DNA of 64,000 nucleotides from contig NZ_QGTJ01000001.1 in assembly GCF_003182095.1 (NCBI RefSeq), positions 372,001 to 436,000 on the forward strand, given 5' to 3'. Each line of letters opens with the position of its first letter. The stretch's first letter is position 1. The position numbers were made by a program, and so were the translations under genes. Below, piece by piece: positions 52,182 to 63,323 of the stretch. This stretch comes from Plasticicumulans acidivorans. Its GTDB lineage: Bacteria > Pseudomonadota > Gammaproteobacteria > Competibacterales > Competibacteraceae. The notes beneath the pieces were generated by a model that worked only from the letters and a program-made list of their open reading frames with translations, made no database searches and had not been told where the DNA came from.

Positions 52182-53189
52182 ATGCATCCGTTCCGCACCC
52201 CTTCCGCCCTGGCCGCCACCCTGCTCGCCCTCGGCCTGCTGCAGACGGCGACGGCGGCCGAACTGGTGGTTTATTCCTCGCGCAACGAGCAGCTGATCAA
52301 GCCCGCCTTCGACGCCTACACCGCGAAGACCGGCACCACGATCCGCTTCGTCAGCGACAAGGAAGGTGCGCTGATCGAGCGGCTGAAAGCCGAAGGCGAC
52401 AAGACGCCGGCCGATCTGCTGATCACCGTCGACGCCGGCAATCTCTGGCAGGCGACAAGCGAAGGCGTGCTGGCGAAGATCGATTCGCCGGCGCTGACAG
52501 CGAACGTGCCGGCGCATCTGCGCGATCCTGACGGCCGCTGGTACGGCCTGACCATCCGCGCCCGCACCATCGTCTACAACCCGCAGACCGTGAAGCCCGC
52601 GCAGCTTTCGAGCTACGAAGACCTCGCCGACCCCAAGTGGAAAGGCAAGCTGTGCCTGCGCACCTCGAAGAAGGTCTACAACCAGTCGCTGGTCGCCACG
52701 ATGATCGCCCGCCTCGGCGCCGAAAAGACCGAGCAGGTGGTCAAGGGCTGGGTCGCCAACCTGGCGACCGATCCGTTCTCCAGCGACAACCAGGCGATCG
52801 AGGCCGTCGCCGCCGGCCAGTGCGACGTCACCATCGTCAACACCTACTACTTCGCCAACCTCAAGACCAAAAATCCGGCGCTGTCGGCCGAACTGTTCTG
52901 GGCCAATCAGGGCAGCAGCGGCGTGCACGTCAACGTCTCCGGCGCCGGCATCACCCGCCACGCGCCGCACCGGGCCGAGGCGCAGCGCTTCCTCGAATGG
53001 CTCTCCGGCGATGAAGCACAGACGCTGTTCGCCAATCTCAACTTCGAATTCCCGACCAAGGCCGGCATAGCGGCCGCTGCGCTGCCGCTGTCCTGGGGAC
53101 CGTTCAAGCAGGACGACGTCAACCTCGCCGAAGCCGGCCGGTTGCAGGCCGAAGCGGTCAAGCTGATGGACCGCGCCGGCTACCGGTGA
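52182..53189 (+). CDS. fbpA: Periplasmic Fe(III)-binding protein of an iron ABC transporter
   Basis: 335 residues. Signal peptide (1-25, ending TATAAE) then the FbpA/AfuA-type fold: LVVYSSRNEQLIKPAFDAY, SSYEDLADPKWKGKL and NTYYFANL, with tyrosines of the NTYYF motif acting as iron ligands in this family. Preceded by a Fur box and followed by the permease and ATPase genes, all on the plus strand. Start MHPFRTPSALAATLLAL places the signal peptide at the N-terminus. Confidence 0.92.
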   Translation: MHPFRTPSALAATLLALGLLQTATAAELVVYSSRNEQLIKPAFDAYTAKTGTTIRFVSDKEGALIERLKAEGDKTPADLLITVDAGNLWQATSEGVLAKIDSPALTANVPAHLRDPDGRWYGLTIRARTIVYNPQTVKPAQLSSYEDLADPKWKGKLCLRTSKKVYNQSLVATMIARLGAEKTEQVVKGWVANLATDPFSSDNQAIEAVAAGQCDVTIVNTYYFANLKTKNPALSAELFWANQGSSGVHVNVSGAGITRHAPHRAEAQRFLEWLSGDEAQTLFANLNFEFPTKAGIAAAALPLSWGPFKQDDVNLAEAGRLQAEAVKLMDRAGYR

Positions 53190-53220
53190 TGCCGAGGCCA
53201 CACCCAGCGCACCCCGGCCG

Positions 53221-54876
53221 ATGAACGCACTCGCCCTGCCGGCACCGGCCGGCGCCGATGCCGCGAGCAGCCACGGCCGGCGCTGGACGCTGCTCGCCGT
53301 CGCCCTCGCCGTACCGGTGGCGCTGCCGCTGCTGGTGATCGCCGGCGGCTGGCTGCAGCACGACCCGGCGACCTGGGCGCACCTGCTCGATACGGTGCTC
53401 GCCGAGCTGCTGCTCAACACCGCCTTTCTGCTGCTCAGTGTCGGCACCGCGGTCACCGTGCTCGGTGCCGGGCTGGCCTGGCTGAGCGCCGCCTGCGAAT
53501 TCCCCGGCCGCCGCCACTTCGACTGGCTGCTGATGCTGCCGCTGGCGCTGCCGGCCTACGTGCTGGCCTTCGTCGCCATCGATCTGCTCGATTTCGCCGG
53601 GCCGGTGCAGAGCACGCTGCGCGCCTGGTTCGGCCCCGGCCGCTGGCTGCCGCCGATCCGCTCGCGCGGCGGCATCGTGCTGGTGATGAGCCTGGCGCTC
53701 TATCCCTACGTCTACCTGCTGGCGCGCAGCGCTTTTCTGGCGCAGGGCGCGCGCGCGCTCGAAGCCGCACGCAGCCTCGGCTGCGGCCCGTGGCGGGCAT
53801 TCCTGCGAGCGGCGGTGCCGGTCGCGCGGCCGGCGATCATCGCCGGCACCACGCTGGCGCTGATGGAAACCCTGGCCGACTTCGGCACGGTCGCGGTGTT
53901 CAACTTCGACACCTTCACCACGGCGATCTACAAGACCTGGTTCGGCCTGTTCAGCCTGCCGGCGGCGACGCAGCTCGCCTCGCTGCTGCTGCTGAGCGTG
54001 GTGCTGGCGCTCGGCGCCGAACGCGCGCTGCGTGGTCGCGCCCGCTACGCCGCCGCGGGCCGGGCGCAGGGCGGTGAGCGCATCGTGCTGCGCGGTGTCC
54101 GTGGCTGGCTGGCCAGCGGCCTGTGCAGCGGCGTGCTTGCGCTCGGCTTCGTGCTGCCACTGAGCCGGCTGCTGTACTGGGCGCTCGAACGCGGCCTCGC
54201 CGATCTCGACGCCCGCTACCTCGAACGCCTGCTCAACACCCTCGGCCTCGGTGCGCTGGCCGCGCTGCTCACCGTCGGCGCCGCGCTGCTGCTGGCGCTC
54301 GCCGTACGCCGCCAGCCGAGCCTGACGGTACGCCTGGCGGTGCGCCTGGCCACGCTCGGCTACGCGCTGCCCGGCTCGGTGCTCGCCGTCGGCCTGATGA
54401 TCACGCTGACCTGGGTCGACCGGCGCCTCGGTGAACTCGGCGACTGGCTCGGCCTGCCGCTCGACGCCGTGCTGCGCGGCAGTGTCTGGGCGCTGCTGAT
54501 CGCCTACGGCGTGCGCTTCACCGCCGCCGCCTGGGGGCCGGTCGACGCCGCCTGCGAGCGGGTGCGGCCGAGCCTGATCGAAGCCGCGCGCGGCCTCGGC
54601 GTGCATGGCAGCGGTCTGCTGCGCCGCGTCTACCTGCCGCTGCTGCGCCCGGGCCTGCTCGCCGCCGCGCTGCTGGTATTGGTCGACGTGGTGAAGGAAA
54701 TGCCGGCGACCTTGCTGCTGCGGCCGTTCGGCTTCGACACGCTGGCAATCCGCATCTACGAAATGACCGCCGAAGGCGACTGGGCCGGCGCCGCGCTGCC
54801 GGCGCTGACGCTGGTGCTGGCCGGCCTGCTGCCGGTGATCCTGCTGGTGTGCCGCTCGGCGGCCAGCCCCCACTGA
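53221..54876 (+). CDS. fbpB: Iron(III) ABC transporter permease
   Basis: 551 residues with two repeats of a six-helix permease domain (about 45-260 and 330-545), each with an EAA-type loop: EAARSLGCGPWRAFLRAAVP in the first half and EAARGLGVHGSGLLRRVYLP in the second. This double-length permease is the FbpB/AfuB type, paired with FbpA-type binding proteins. Lies 31 bases after fbpA and 11 bases before fbpC. Confidence 0.92.
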   Translation: MNALALPAPAGADAASSHGRRWTLLAVALAVPVALPLLVIAGGWLQHDPATWAHLLDTVLAELLLNTAFLLLSVGTAVTVLGAGLAWLSAACEFPGRRHFDWLLMLPLALPAYVLAFVAIDLLDFAGPVQSTLRAWFGPGRWLPPIRSRGGIVLVMSLALYPYVYLLARSAFLAQGARALEAARSLGCGPWRAFLRAAVPVARPAIIAGTTLALMETLADFGTVAVFNFDTFTTAIYKTWFGLFSLPAATQLASLLLLSVVLALGAERALRGRARYAAAGRAQGGERIVLRGVRGWLASGLCSGVLALGFVLPLSRLLYWALERGLADLDARYLERLLNTLGLGALAALLTVGAALLLALAVRRQPSLTVRLAVRLATLGYALPGSVLAVGLMITLTWVDRRLGELGDWLGLPLDAVLRGSVWALLIAYGVRFTAAAWGPVDAACERVRPSLIEAARGLGVHGSGLLRRVYLPLLRPGLLAAALLVLVDVVKEMPATLLLRPFGFDTLAIRIYEMTAEGDWAGAALPALTLVLAGLLPVILLVCRSAASPH

Positions 54877-54887
54877 AAGACGAGCCG

Positions 54888-55943
54888 ATGCCTGCCGAAG
54901 CCCCCGCCGCCCTGCTCGAACTGCAGGATATCGCCTGCGCCCACGCCGGCCGCCGCGTCGTCGACGGCCTGAGCCTGCGCCTGCAGCCCGGCGAGATCGG
55001 CTGCCTGCTCGGTGCCAGCGGCTGCGGCAAGACCACCACGCTGCGCGCGATCGCCGGCTTCCATCCGCTTGCCGCCGGCAGCATCCGCCTGCGCGGCCAG
55101 AGCATCGCCAGCGCCGCCGGCGGCCTGCCGCCGGAAGCGCGCGGCATCGGCCTGGTGTTTCAGGACTACGCGCTGTTCCCGCACCTCGACGCCGGCGACA
55201 ACGTCGCCTTCGGCCTGCACCGACTGCCGCGCCGCGAGCGTCGTGCCCGCGCGCAGACGTTGCTCGAAGTGGTCGGCCTCGGCGACTGTGCCGCGCGCTA
55301 CCCGCACGAGCTCTCCGGCGGCCAGCAGCAGCGCATCGCGCTGGCCCGCGCACTGGCGCCCGAACCGGCGCTGGTGCTGCTCGACGAGCCGTTCTCCAGC
55401 CTCGACCCGGAGCTGCGCGAGCGTCTGGCCGGCGAGGTGCGCGACATCCTGCGCCGCCGCCACACCGCCGCGCTGCTGGTCACCCACGACCAGCACGAGG
55501 CTTTCGCCCTCGCCGACCGCATCGGCGTCATGCACGGCGGCCGCCTGCTGCAATGGGACAGCGGCCCGGCGCTGTACCGCACGCCGGCGAGCGCCGCGGT
55601 CGCCGGCTTTATCGGCGACGGCCGCCTGCTGCCCGGCGAACGCCGCAGCGACGGGCGCATCGCCACCGCGCTCGGCGAGCTGCGCGGCCGCAGCGACGGC
55701 CCGCCCGGCCAGCACGTGCAGGTGCTGCTGCGGCCCGAGCACCTGCTGCACGATCCCGCCGGGCCGCTGCACGCGCAGGTGCTGAGCCGCGCCTTCCGCG
55801 GCGCCGAGACGCTGTACACGCTGACGCTGCCGAGCGGCGCCGAAGTGCTGGCGCGCATCGCCAGTGCCTGCGACTACCCACCCGGCGCCAGCGTGAGCCT
55901 GCGCTACGCCGGCACGCCGGTGTGCGTCTATCCACCGGCGTGA
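54888..55943 (+). CDS. fbpC: Iron(III) ABC transporter ATP-binding protein
   Basis: 351 residues from the ATG at 54888. Walker A GASGCGKTTTL, Q-loop FQDYALFPHL, signature LSGGQQQRIALARAL, Walker B LVLLDEPFSSLD and switch histidine LLVTHDQHEA are all intact, with a C-terminal TOBE-like region after about residue 240 (VLLRPEHLL). This is the FbpC type that drives the FbpB permease. The frame extends slightly upstream into fbpB, but the ATG gives a MPAEAPAALLELQDIAC start with GACGAG just before it. Confidence 0.93.
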   Translation: MPAEAPAALLELQDIACAHAGRRVVDGLSLRLQPGEIGCLLGASGCGKTTTLRAIAGFHPLAAGSIRLRGQSIASAAGGLPPEARGIGLVFQDYALFPHLDAGDNVAFGLHRLPRRERRARAQTLLEVVGLGDCAARYPHELSGGQQQRIALARALAPEPALVLLDEPFSSLDPELRERLAGEVRDILRRRHTAALLVTHDQHEAFALADRIGVMHGGRLLQWDSGPALYRTPASAAVAGFIGDGRLLPGERRSDGRIATALGELRGRSDGPPGQHVQVLLRPEHLLHDPAGPLHAQVLSRAFRGAETLYTLTLPSGAEVLARIASACDYPPGASVSLRYAGTPVCVYPPA

Positions 55944-56001
55944 CGCTGTCACCGGCGCCGGCGATGATGCGCACATCGCACCGAGGATCGGGAGATCGCG
56001 C

Positions 56002-56637
56002 ATGGCCGTCGGCCGCTTCCTGCTGTTGCTGCTGCTCGCGCTGGTACTGGCGCGACTGCCGCTGATCGGACTGCCGCTCGACTGGGCGGAAACCTTCTTC
56101 CACGAACTGAGCCACGGCCTAGTCGCGCTGTTCACCGGCGGTCAGGTCGAAAGCCTGCGCCTGCACCTCGACGGCTCCGGCCTGTGCACCTTCCGCGGCG
56201 GCTGGCCCTTTGCCGCTGCCTTCGCCGGCTACGCCGGCGCGCCACTGTGGGGCCTGGCGATCTTCCGCCTCGCCGGCGGCGGCCGCATCCTCGCCGGCGC
56301 GCTCGCCGTCGGCGTACTGCTGGTGATGCTGTTCTGGGTGCGCGACCCGATCACGCTGCTGATCGCCGGTGTGCTGCTCACCCTGTTCGCCCTACCGCTG
56401 CGCTGGCGCCCCGGCGGCTGGCTGCGCAGCGCCTGCGAAGTCCTCGGCCTCGCCGTCATGCTCAACGCCCTGCGCGCGCCCACCGCGCTGTTCGGCAACG
56501 GCATCGGCGACGCCGCCGAACTGGCCCGCATGAGCTGGATACCGGCCAGCGTCTGGATCGTGCTGTGGCTGGCGATCGCACTGGGCTGTTTGTGGAGCGC
56601 GTGGCGGCATGCGCGCACGCTGCCGGCCGTACGCTGA
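56002..56637 (+). CDS. M50-like small membrane metallopeptidase
   Basis: 211 residues with about six membrane helices and a zinc motif HELSH in FHELSHGLVALFTGG near residue 34, followed by a YAGAPLWG segment as in M50B-type site-2 protease relatives (PF13398). The second metal ligand expected in these enzymes (an aspartate near the C-terminal helices) cannot be placed with confidence. Function is unknown. It follows the iron transporter genes on the same strand after 58 bases, and is convergent with cueR. Confidence 0.75.
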   Translation: MAVGRFLLLLLLALVLARLPLIGLPLDWAETFFHELSHGLVALFTGGQVESLRLHLDGSGLCTFRGGWPFAAAFAGYAGAPLWGLAIFRLAGGGRILAGALAVGVLLVMLFWVRDPITLLIAGVLLTLFALPLRWRPGGWLRSACEVLGLAVMLNALRAPTALFGNGIGDAAELARMSWIPASVWIVLWLAIALGCLWSAWRHARTLPAVR

Positions 56638-56655
56638 AGCGGCCGCGCCGGACGT

Positions 56656-57065
56656 TCACGGTCGCTCGACGATCGCCGCCCCCTCCCCCGCCAGGTCCGC
56701 CAGAATCGGGCAGTCCGGTCGCTGGTCGCCGCAGCAGGCGTCGGCGAGTGTGGCCAGGGCGTCGCGCATCGCCGTCAGTTCGGCGATTTTCTGATCGAGT
56801 TCGGCGACGTGTTCGCTGGCGACACGTTTGACTTCGGCGCTGGCGCGCGAGCGGTCCTGCCACAGCGCCAGCAGGCGGGCGATCTGCGGCATCGAGAAGC
56901 CGAGGTCGCGGGCGCGGCGCACGAAGCGCAACAGGTGGATATCGGCGGCGCTGAACACGCGATAACCCGCCTCGGTGCGCGCCGCCGGGCGCAGCAGGCC
57001 GATGTGCTCGTAGTGGCGGATCATCTTCGCCGAGACGCCGGAGGCGCGGGCCGCTTCACCGATAT

Positions 57066-57069
<4 letters not shown>
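56656..57069 (-). CDS. cueR: CueR copper-responsive MerR-type regulator
   Basis: 137 residues. N-terminal MerR helix-turn-helix [26 protein letters not shown], then a coiled dimer helix, then the metal loop with cysteines spaced C-X7-C in [12 protein letters not shown], which is the CueR signature for Cu(I) (and Ag or Au). It acts on promoters with a 19-base spacer; two such promoters are in this window. Its ATG overlaps the copA stop in ATGA, so it is translated together with copA from the copA promoter. Confidence 0.92.
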
Positions 57070-59438
<2,369 letters not shown>

Positions 59439-59470
59439 CGTCCGTACTCCTTGTCATCGACCATGCCGGC

Positions 59471-59501
59471 AGCTTGGACCTTGACATCATGGGAATGTCA
59501 A
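59471..59501 (-). promoter_or_regulatory. CueR-type promoter of copA-cueR
   Basis: Minus strand TTGACA (59496-59501), 19-base spacer holding a TTGACAT...ATGTCAA dyad, then CAAGCT (59471-59476). The 19-base spacing and the CAAGCT hexamer are identical to the chaperone promoter at 14181-14211. The copA ATG follows 32 bases after the hexamer. Confidence 0.75.
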
Positions 59502-59578
59502 TGGCTGTCCATATCGGCTCACCGTCGGCCGCGCAGCGACTAAGTTCAATCACAGCAGGCGCTTGGGGAGGACGGGCA

Positions 59579-62299
59579 ATGGCGAGCTTATGGCAACGGG
59601 TCTATCCACCTGCATTGAGCGAGGCCGAGGCCGAACTGATGCAGGCGCGGCGGAAGACCGCCTACGACGCGGCGACCGCCCCCGCGGACACGGCACCGGC
59701 GTTCGGCGTCGCCCTCTCCGGCGGCGGCATCCGCAGCGCCACCTTCTGCCTCGGCGTGCTGCAGGCCCTGGCCCGGCACGGCCTGCTGCGCCGTGTCGAC
59801 CTGCTGTCGACGGTCTCCGGCGGCGGCTACATCGGCGCCGCGCTCGGTCGGCTGTATACGCGCTTCGGCGCTGCGCCGAAGCCACGCGCCAGCGCCGCCC
59901 GCCCGGCCGAACGGCCGGCGCCCGATGCCGCGCCGGCGGCCGACGCCGAAGTCGCCGCCGCCAGCACGCCGGGGGCGCCGACGGCGGCACAGGTCGAGGC
60001 GCTGCTGTGCGGCCGCGACGCGCCCGGAGCGCCGAACGACTGGCTCGGCCGGCTGCGCGACAATGGCCGCTACCTGGCACCGAACGGCAGCAACGACTGG
60101 CTGACCGCGCTCGGCGTGTTCCTGCGCAACGCCGTCGCCGTGCACATCGTCGTCGGCGTGCTGCTGTTCGCGCTGGCCTGCGCACTCGGCCTGTGGGCCT
60201 ACCTCGGCCATGCCCTCGCCTCGATGCAGCCGACGCGGCTGTTCGGCGTGATCGAATCCTGGCTGCAGGCCGGCGGCCTGCAGGCCAGCGCGGCCGGCCT
60301 GCAGTGGAGCCCGGCCTTTGCCGTGCTGACGCTGCTGTTCGCCGGCGCCGTCGCGCCGCTCGGCTGGGCCTACTGGCTGCTGTACGCGCCGCCCGGCGAG
60401 CGCATGGGCGTCAATCCGCGCCAGCTGCTGATCGTGCCGCCGGTGACCTTCGGGCTGGTCGCCTGGGCCCATAGCGCGCAGCGGCCTTTCGTCGAGTCGC
60501 TGGCGGTGCTGTTCGCCTGCGCCGGCGTGCTGGCCTGGGCCTATGCCGAAGCCACGCTGCTGCAGGCACGGCTGTGCTGCGCCAAGCGCCAGGCCAGCGA
60601 CGTGCGTGCCTTCAACGAATACTGCCGCCATCGCGTCTCGGCGGCGCTCGGCATCGCCCTCGGCGTGTTCGCCGCCTGCGCCGCGCTGGCGCTGCTCGAT
60701 ACGCTGGCGATCGCGCTGAAAGGCCTGTGGCAGGACGGCACCACCGCGGCGCTGATGGCGGCGCTGGCGACGCTGGCGCAACTGCCGCGCAAGCTGCTGG
60801 CGCTGCTGCCGCAAAAGCTGCGCAGCGACGAGCAGATCAGCCGCTGGCAGCGCATCGCCATGCATGCGCTCGGCGGCAGCATGGCGCTGGTCGGTTACGC
60901 GCTGTTCGCCATTGAATGCATCGCGCTGTGCGTGCTGGTGCATCACCTGTTCGACGGCAGCGGCAGCGCCCTGGTGCGGCCGGGACCGACGCTGCTGGCG
61001 CTGCTCGCCGCGCTGCTGATCGCGCGCTGGCTCGGCAACGACGCCACCCTCGCCTTCGTCAACGGCACCACCCTCGACAACCTCTATACCGCGCGGCTGA
61101 TCCGCGCCTACCTCGGGGCCTCCAATCCGCAGCGCACCGGCGCGCAGGCCGGCGTCACCCGCGTCGTCGACGGCGACGATCTGGCGCCCGACGACTACGC
61201 CGCCGCGCCGCGCCGCTGCGGCGCGCCGCTGCACCTGATCAACACCACGCTCAACGAAACCGTCGACGGCCGCTCGCAGCTGACGCAGCGCGACCGCCGC
61301 GGCCTCAACTGCACGCTCGGCCCGCTGGCACTGAGCGTCGGCGCCACGCATCACGCGCTGCACGTCGCCGGCCTGCATGCCGCCGGCGGGCAGCCGCTGC
61401 AGGTGTTTCCGCAGCACGACGGTTATCAGGTGTTCGACCCGACGCGGATGATGAGCTCGCCCCGCGAGCCGCTGTGGCGTCCGCAGCCGCTGACGCTCGG
61501 CGGCTGGATCGGCCTGTCCGGCGCGGCGTTTTCCACCGGGCTCGGCCAGCAGGGCTCGCTTGGCCTGAGCCTGCTCACCGGCATGGCCAATGCCCGCCTC
61601 GGCCGCTGGTGGGACAGCCGCATGGCCTGCACCGACGGCCGCCTGGCGCGCTGGCTGCCGGCACAGGATTACCTGCTGGCGGAATGGACCAGCCGCTTCC
61701 CCGGCACCGCCCGCCGCTACTGGTTCCTCACCGACGGCGGTCACTTCGAGAACCTCGGCCTCTACGAGCTGGTGCGCCGGCGCCTGCCGCTGATGCTGGT
61801 CGTCGACGCCGCGCAGGACGCCGGTTACCGCCACGCCGACCTGCGCGCGGCGATCCGCAAGCTGCGCATCGATTTCGGTGCCGATCTGCACTTCCTCGAT
61901 CCGGCCACGGCCGCAGGCTGGCCGGCACTGCTGGCCGACGGCACGCGGCGCCAGCGCCTGTTCGGCACGCTGGAAGCCATCGGCGCCGCCGGTGCAGCCG
62001 GGCGCGCCGCGGCGCTGGCGCGCATCGACTACGCCGATGGCGAAAGCAAGCCTTCGCTGCTGCTGTACCTGAAGGCGGCGCTGCCGGCGCAGCTGCCACC
62101 GGACCTCGAACAGTACCTGGCGCAGAGCCGCGAGCTCGACGCCACGCCGTTTCCGCAGCAGTCGACCGCCGATCAGTTCTTTGACGAGGCGCAATGGGAG
62201 AGCTATCGCAAGCTCGGCGAGCTGCTCGGCAGCGAGCTGTTCGCCGGCCTGCTCGACGCGACCGACGGCGGCGACCTGCCGACAGCGCTGTGCCAATGA
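59579..62299 (+). CDS. Large membrane-integrated patatin-like phospholipase
   Basis: 906 residues from the ATG at 59579 (GGAGG seven bases upstream). The patatin parts are split: the oxyanion loop LSGGGIRS (47-54) and nucleophile Ser80 in TVSGGGYIG near the N-terminus, the aspartate of the dyad at 719 in LTDGGHFENLGLYELV. The roughly 640 residues between them contain about eight to ten hydrophobic helices (first at about 180-205, others through about 480) and a soluble part (about 520-700). This is far longer than in soluble patatins and makes a polytopic membrane enzyme. Whether it acts on the membrane in which it sits is not known. No signal peptide. Flanked by copA and a two-component pair. 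Confidence 0.8.
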   Translation: MASLWQRVYPPALSEAEAELMQARRKTAYDAATAPADTAPAFGVALSGGGIRSATFCLGVLQALARHGLLRRVDLLSTVSGGGYIGAALGRLYTRFGAAPKPRASAARPAERPAPDAAPAADAEVAAASTPGAPTAAQVEALLCGRDAPGAPNDWLGRLRDNGRYLAPNGSNDWLTALGVFLRNAVAVHIVVGVLLFALACALGLWAYLGHALASMQPTRLFGVIESWLQAGGLQASAAGLQWSPAFAVLTLLFAGAVAPLGWAYWLLYAPPGERMGVNPRQLLIVPPVTFGLVAWAHSAQRPFVESLAVLFACAGVLAWAYAEATLLQARLCCAKRQASDVRAFNEYCRHRVSAALGIALGVFAACAALALLDTLAIALKGLWQDGTTAALMAALATLAQLPRKLLALLPQKLRSDEQISRWQRIAMHALGGSMALVGYALFAIECIALCVLVHHLFDGSGSALVRPGPTLLALLAALLIARWLGNDATLAFVNGTTLDNLYTARLIRAYLGASNPQRTGAQAGVTRVVDGDDLAPDDYAAAPRRCGAPLHLINTTLNETVDGRSQLTQRDRRGLNCTLGPLALSVGATHHALHVAGLHAAGGQPLQVFPQHDGYQVFDPTRMMSSPREPLWRPQPLTLGGWIGLSGAAFSTGLGQQGSLGLSLLTGMANARLGRWWDSRMACTDGRLARWLPAQDYLLAEWTSRFPGTARRYWFLTDGGHFENLGLYELVRRRLPLMLVVDAAQDAGYRHADLRAAIRKLRIDFGADLHFLDPATAAGWPALLADGTRRQRLFGTLEAIGAAGAAGRAAALARIDYADGESKPSLLLYLKAALPAQLPPDLEQYLAQSRELDATPFPQQSTADQFFDEAQWESYRKLGELLGSELFAGLLDATDGGDLPTALCQ

Positions 62300-62321
62300 C
62301 GCAGACGGCGGGCTGAGGTTT

Positions 62322-63320
62322 TCAGGCCGCCCCCTGTTCCGACCAGCGCTCGCGGATCGCCAGGATCTGCGGCAGCCGGCCGATGAACAGGGGGACCAGC
62401 TGCGGATCGAAATGCTGCCCGCTCTCGCGGCGCAGCAGTGCCACCGCATCCTCGACCGACCAGGCCGGTTTGTACGGCCGCACGCTGGTCAGCGCATCGA
62501 AGACGTCGGCAACGGCGATGATGCGTGCCTCGATCGGGATCGCCCCGCCGGCCAGACCATGGGGATAACCGCTGCCGTTCCATTTTTCGTGGTGTGCCAG
62601 CGCGATGCAGCGCGCGGTGGTCAGCACCGGATCGTCATGCACGCCGATGATCTCGGCGCCGATCTCGGTGTGGCGGCGCATCACCGCCCATTCCCCGGCA
62701 TCGAGCGACCCGGTCTTGCGCAGGATCGCATCCGGAATGCCGATCTTGCCGACGTCGTGCATCGGTGCGGCATTGAGGATGATGTCCGCAGCGTGCTCGC
62801 CCAGCCCGGCGGCCAGCGCCAGCACGCGCGCGTAGTGGCTCATGCGGATCACGTGCAGGCCGGTTTCGTTGTCGCGGTACTCGGCGGCCCGCCCCAGACG
62901 CTGGACGATCTGCAGCCGGCTTTCGCGCAGGGCCTCGACGCTGACCAGCGACAGGTGCGTGCGCACGCGCGCATGCACGATCGGCGCACGCACCGGCTTG
63001 GTGATGTAGTCGACGGCACCGATCTCGAAACCGTGTGCCTCATCCTGGGTGTCGGCCAGCGCGGTGACGAAGATCACCGGGATCGCAGCGGTCGCCGGAT
63101 CGGCCTTCAGCCGGTTGCAGACCTCGTAGCCGCTGAGCCCCGGCATCATCGCGTCGAGCAGGATCAGCGCCGGGCGCTCCTGCTTCGCCAGTTCCAGGGC
63201 ACGGGCACCGTCACGGGCAAACAGCAGACGGTAGTCGGCCTGCAGGATATGGCGCAGCACCTGCAGATTGATCGGCTCATCGTCCACCAGCAGCAGTCGC
63301 GGTCGATGCTGGTTATCCAT
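62322..63320 (-). CDS. RpfG-like response regulator with HD-GYP domain
   Basis: 332 residues: receiver domain (1-125; phospho-acceptor Asp56 in LILLDAMMP, Lys108) and HD-GYP domain (about 140-330; His188-Asp189 in MHDVGKIGIPD, HHEKWNGSGYPHGLAGG with GYP at 251-253). HD-GYP domains hydrolyse c-di-GMP. Phosphorylation by the hybrid kinase encoded three bases upstream is likely. Start MDNQHRPRLLLVDDE. Together with the diguanylate cyclase and the FimX-like protein it is one of three c-di-GMP genes in the window. Confidence 0.92.
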   Translation of the reverse strand: MDNQHRPRLLLVDDEPINLQVLRHILQADYRLLFARDGARALELAKQERPALILLDAMMPGLSGYEVCNRLKADPATAAIPVIFVTALADTQDEAHGFEIGAVDYITKPVRAPIVHARVRTHLSLVSVEALRESRLQIVQRLGRAAEYRDNETGLHVIRMSHYARVLALAAGLGEHAADIILNAAPMHDVGKIGIPDAILRKTGSLDAGEWAVMRRHTEIGAEIIGVHDDPVLTTARCIALAHHEKWNGSGYPHGLAGGAIPIEARIIAVADVFDALTSVRPYKPAWSVEDAVALLRRESGQHFDPQLVPLFIGRLPQILAIRERWSEQGAA

Positions 63321-63323
63321 TGC

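Noticed and set aside
53158-55353. A 731-codon minus-strand frame over the iron permease and ATPase
   Set aside because: Low-complexity Arg/Gln/Gly-rich translation opposite well-defined ABC transporter genes.
59588-62449. A 953-codon minus-strand frame over the membrane patatin
   Set aside because: Gln/Arg/Ala-rich antisense frame; the plus-strand protein has patatin motifs and a good ribosome site.
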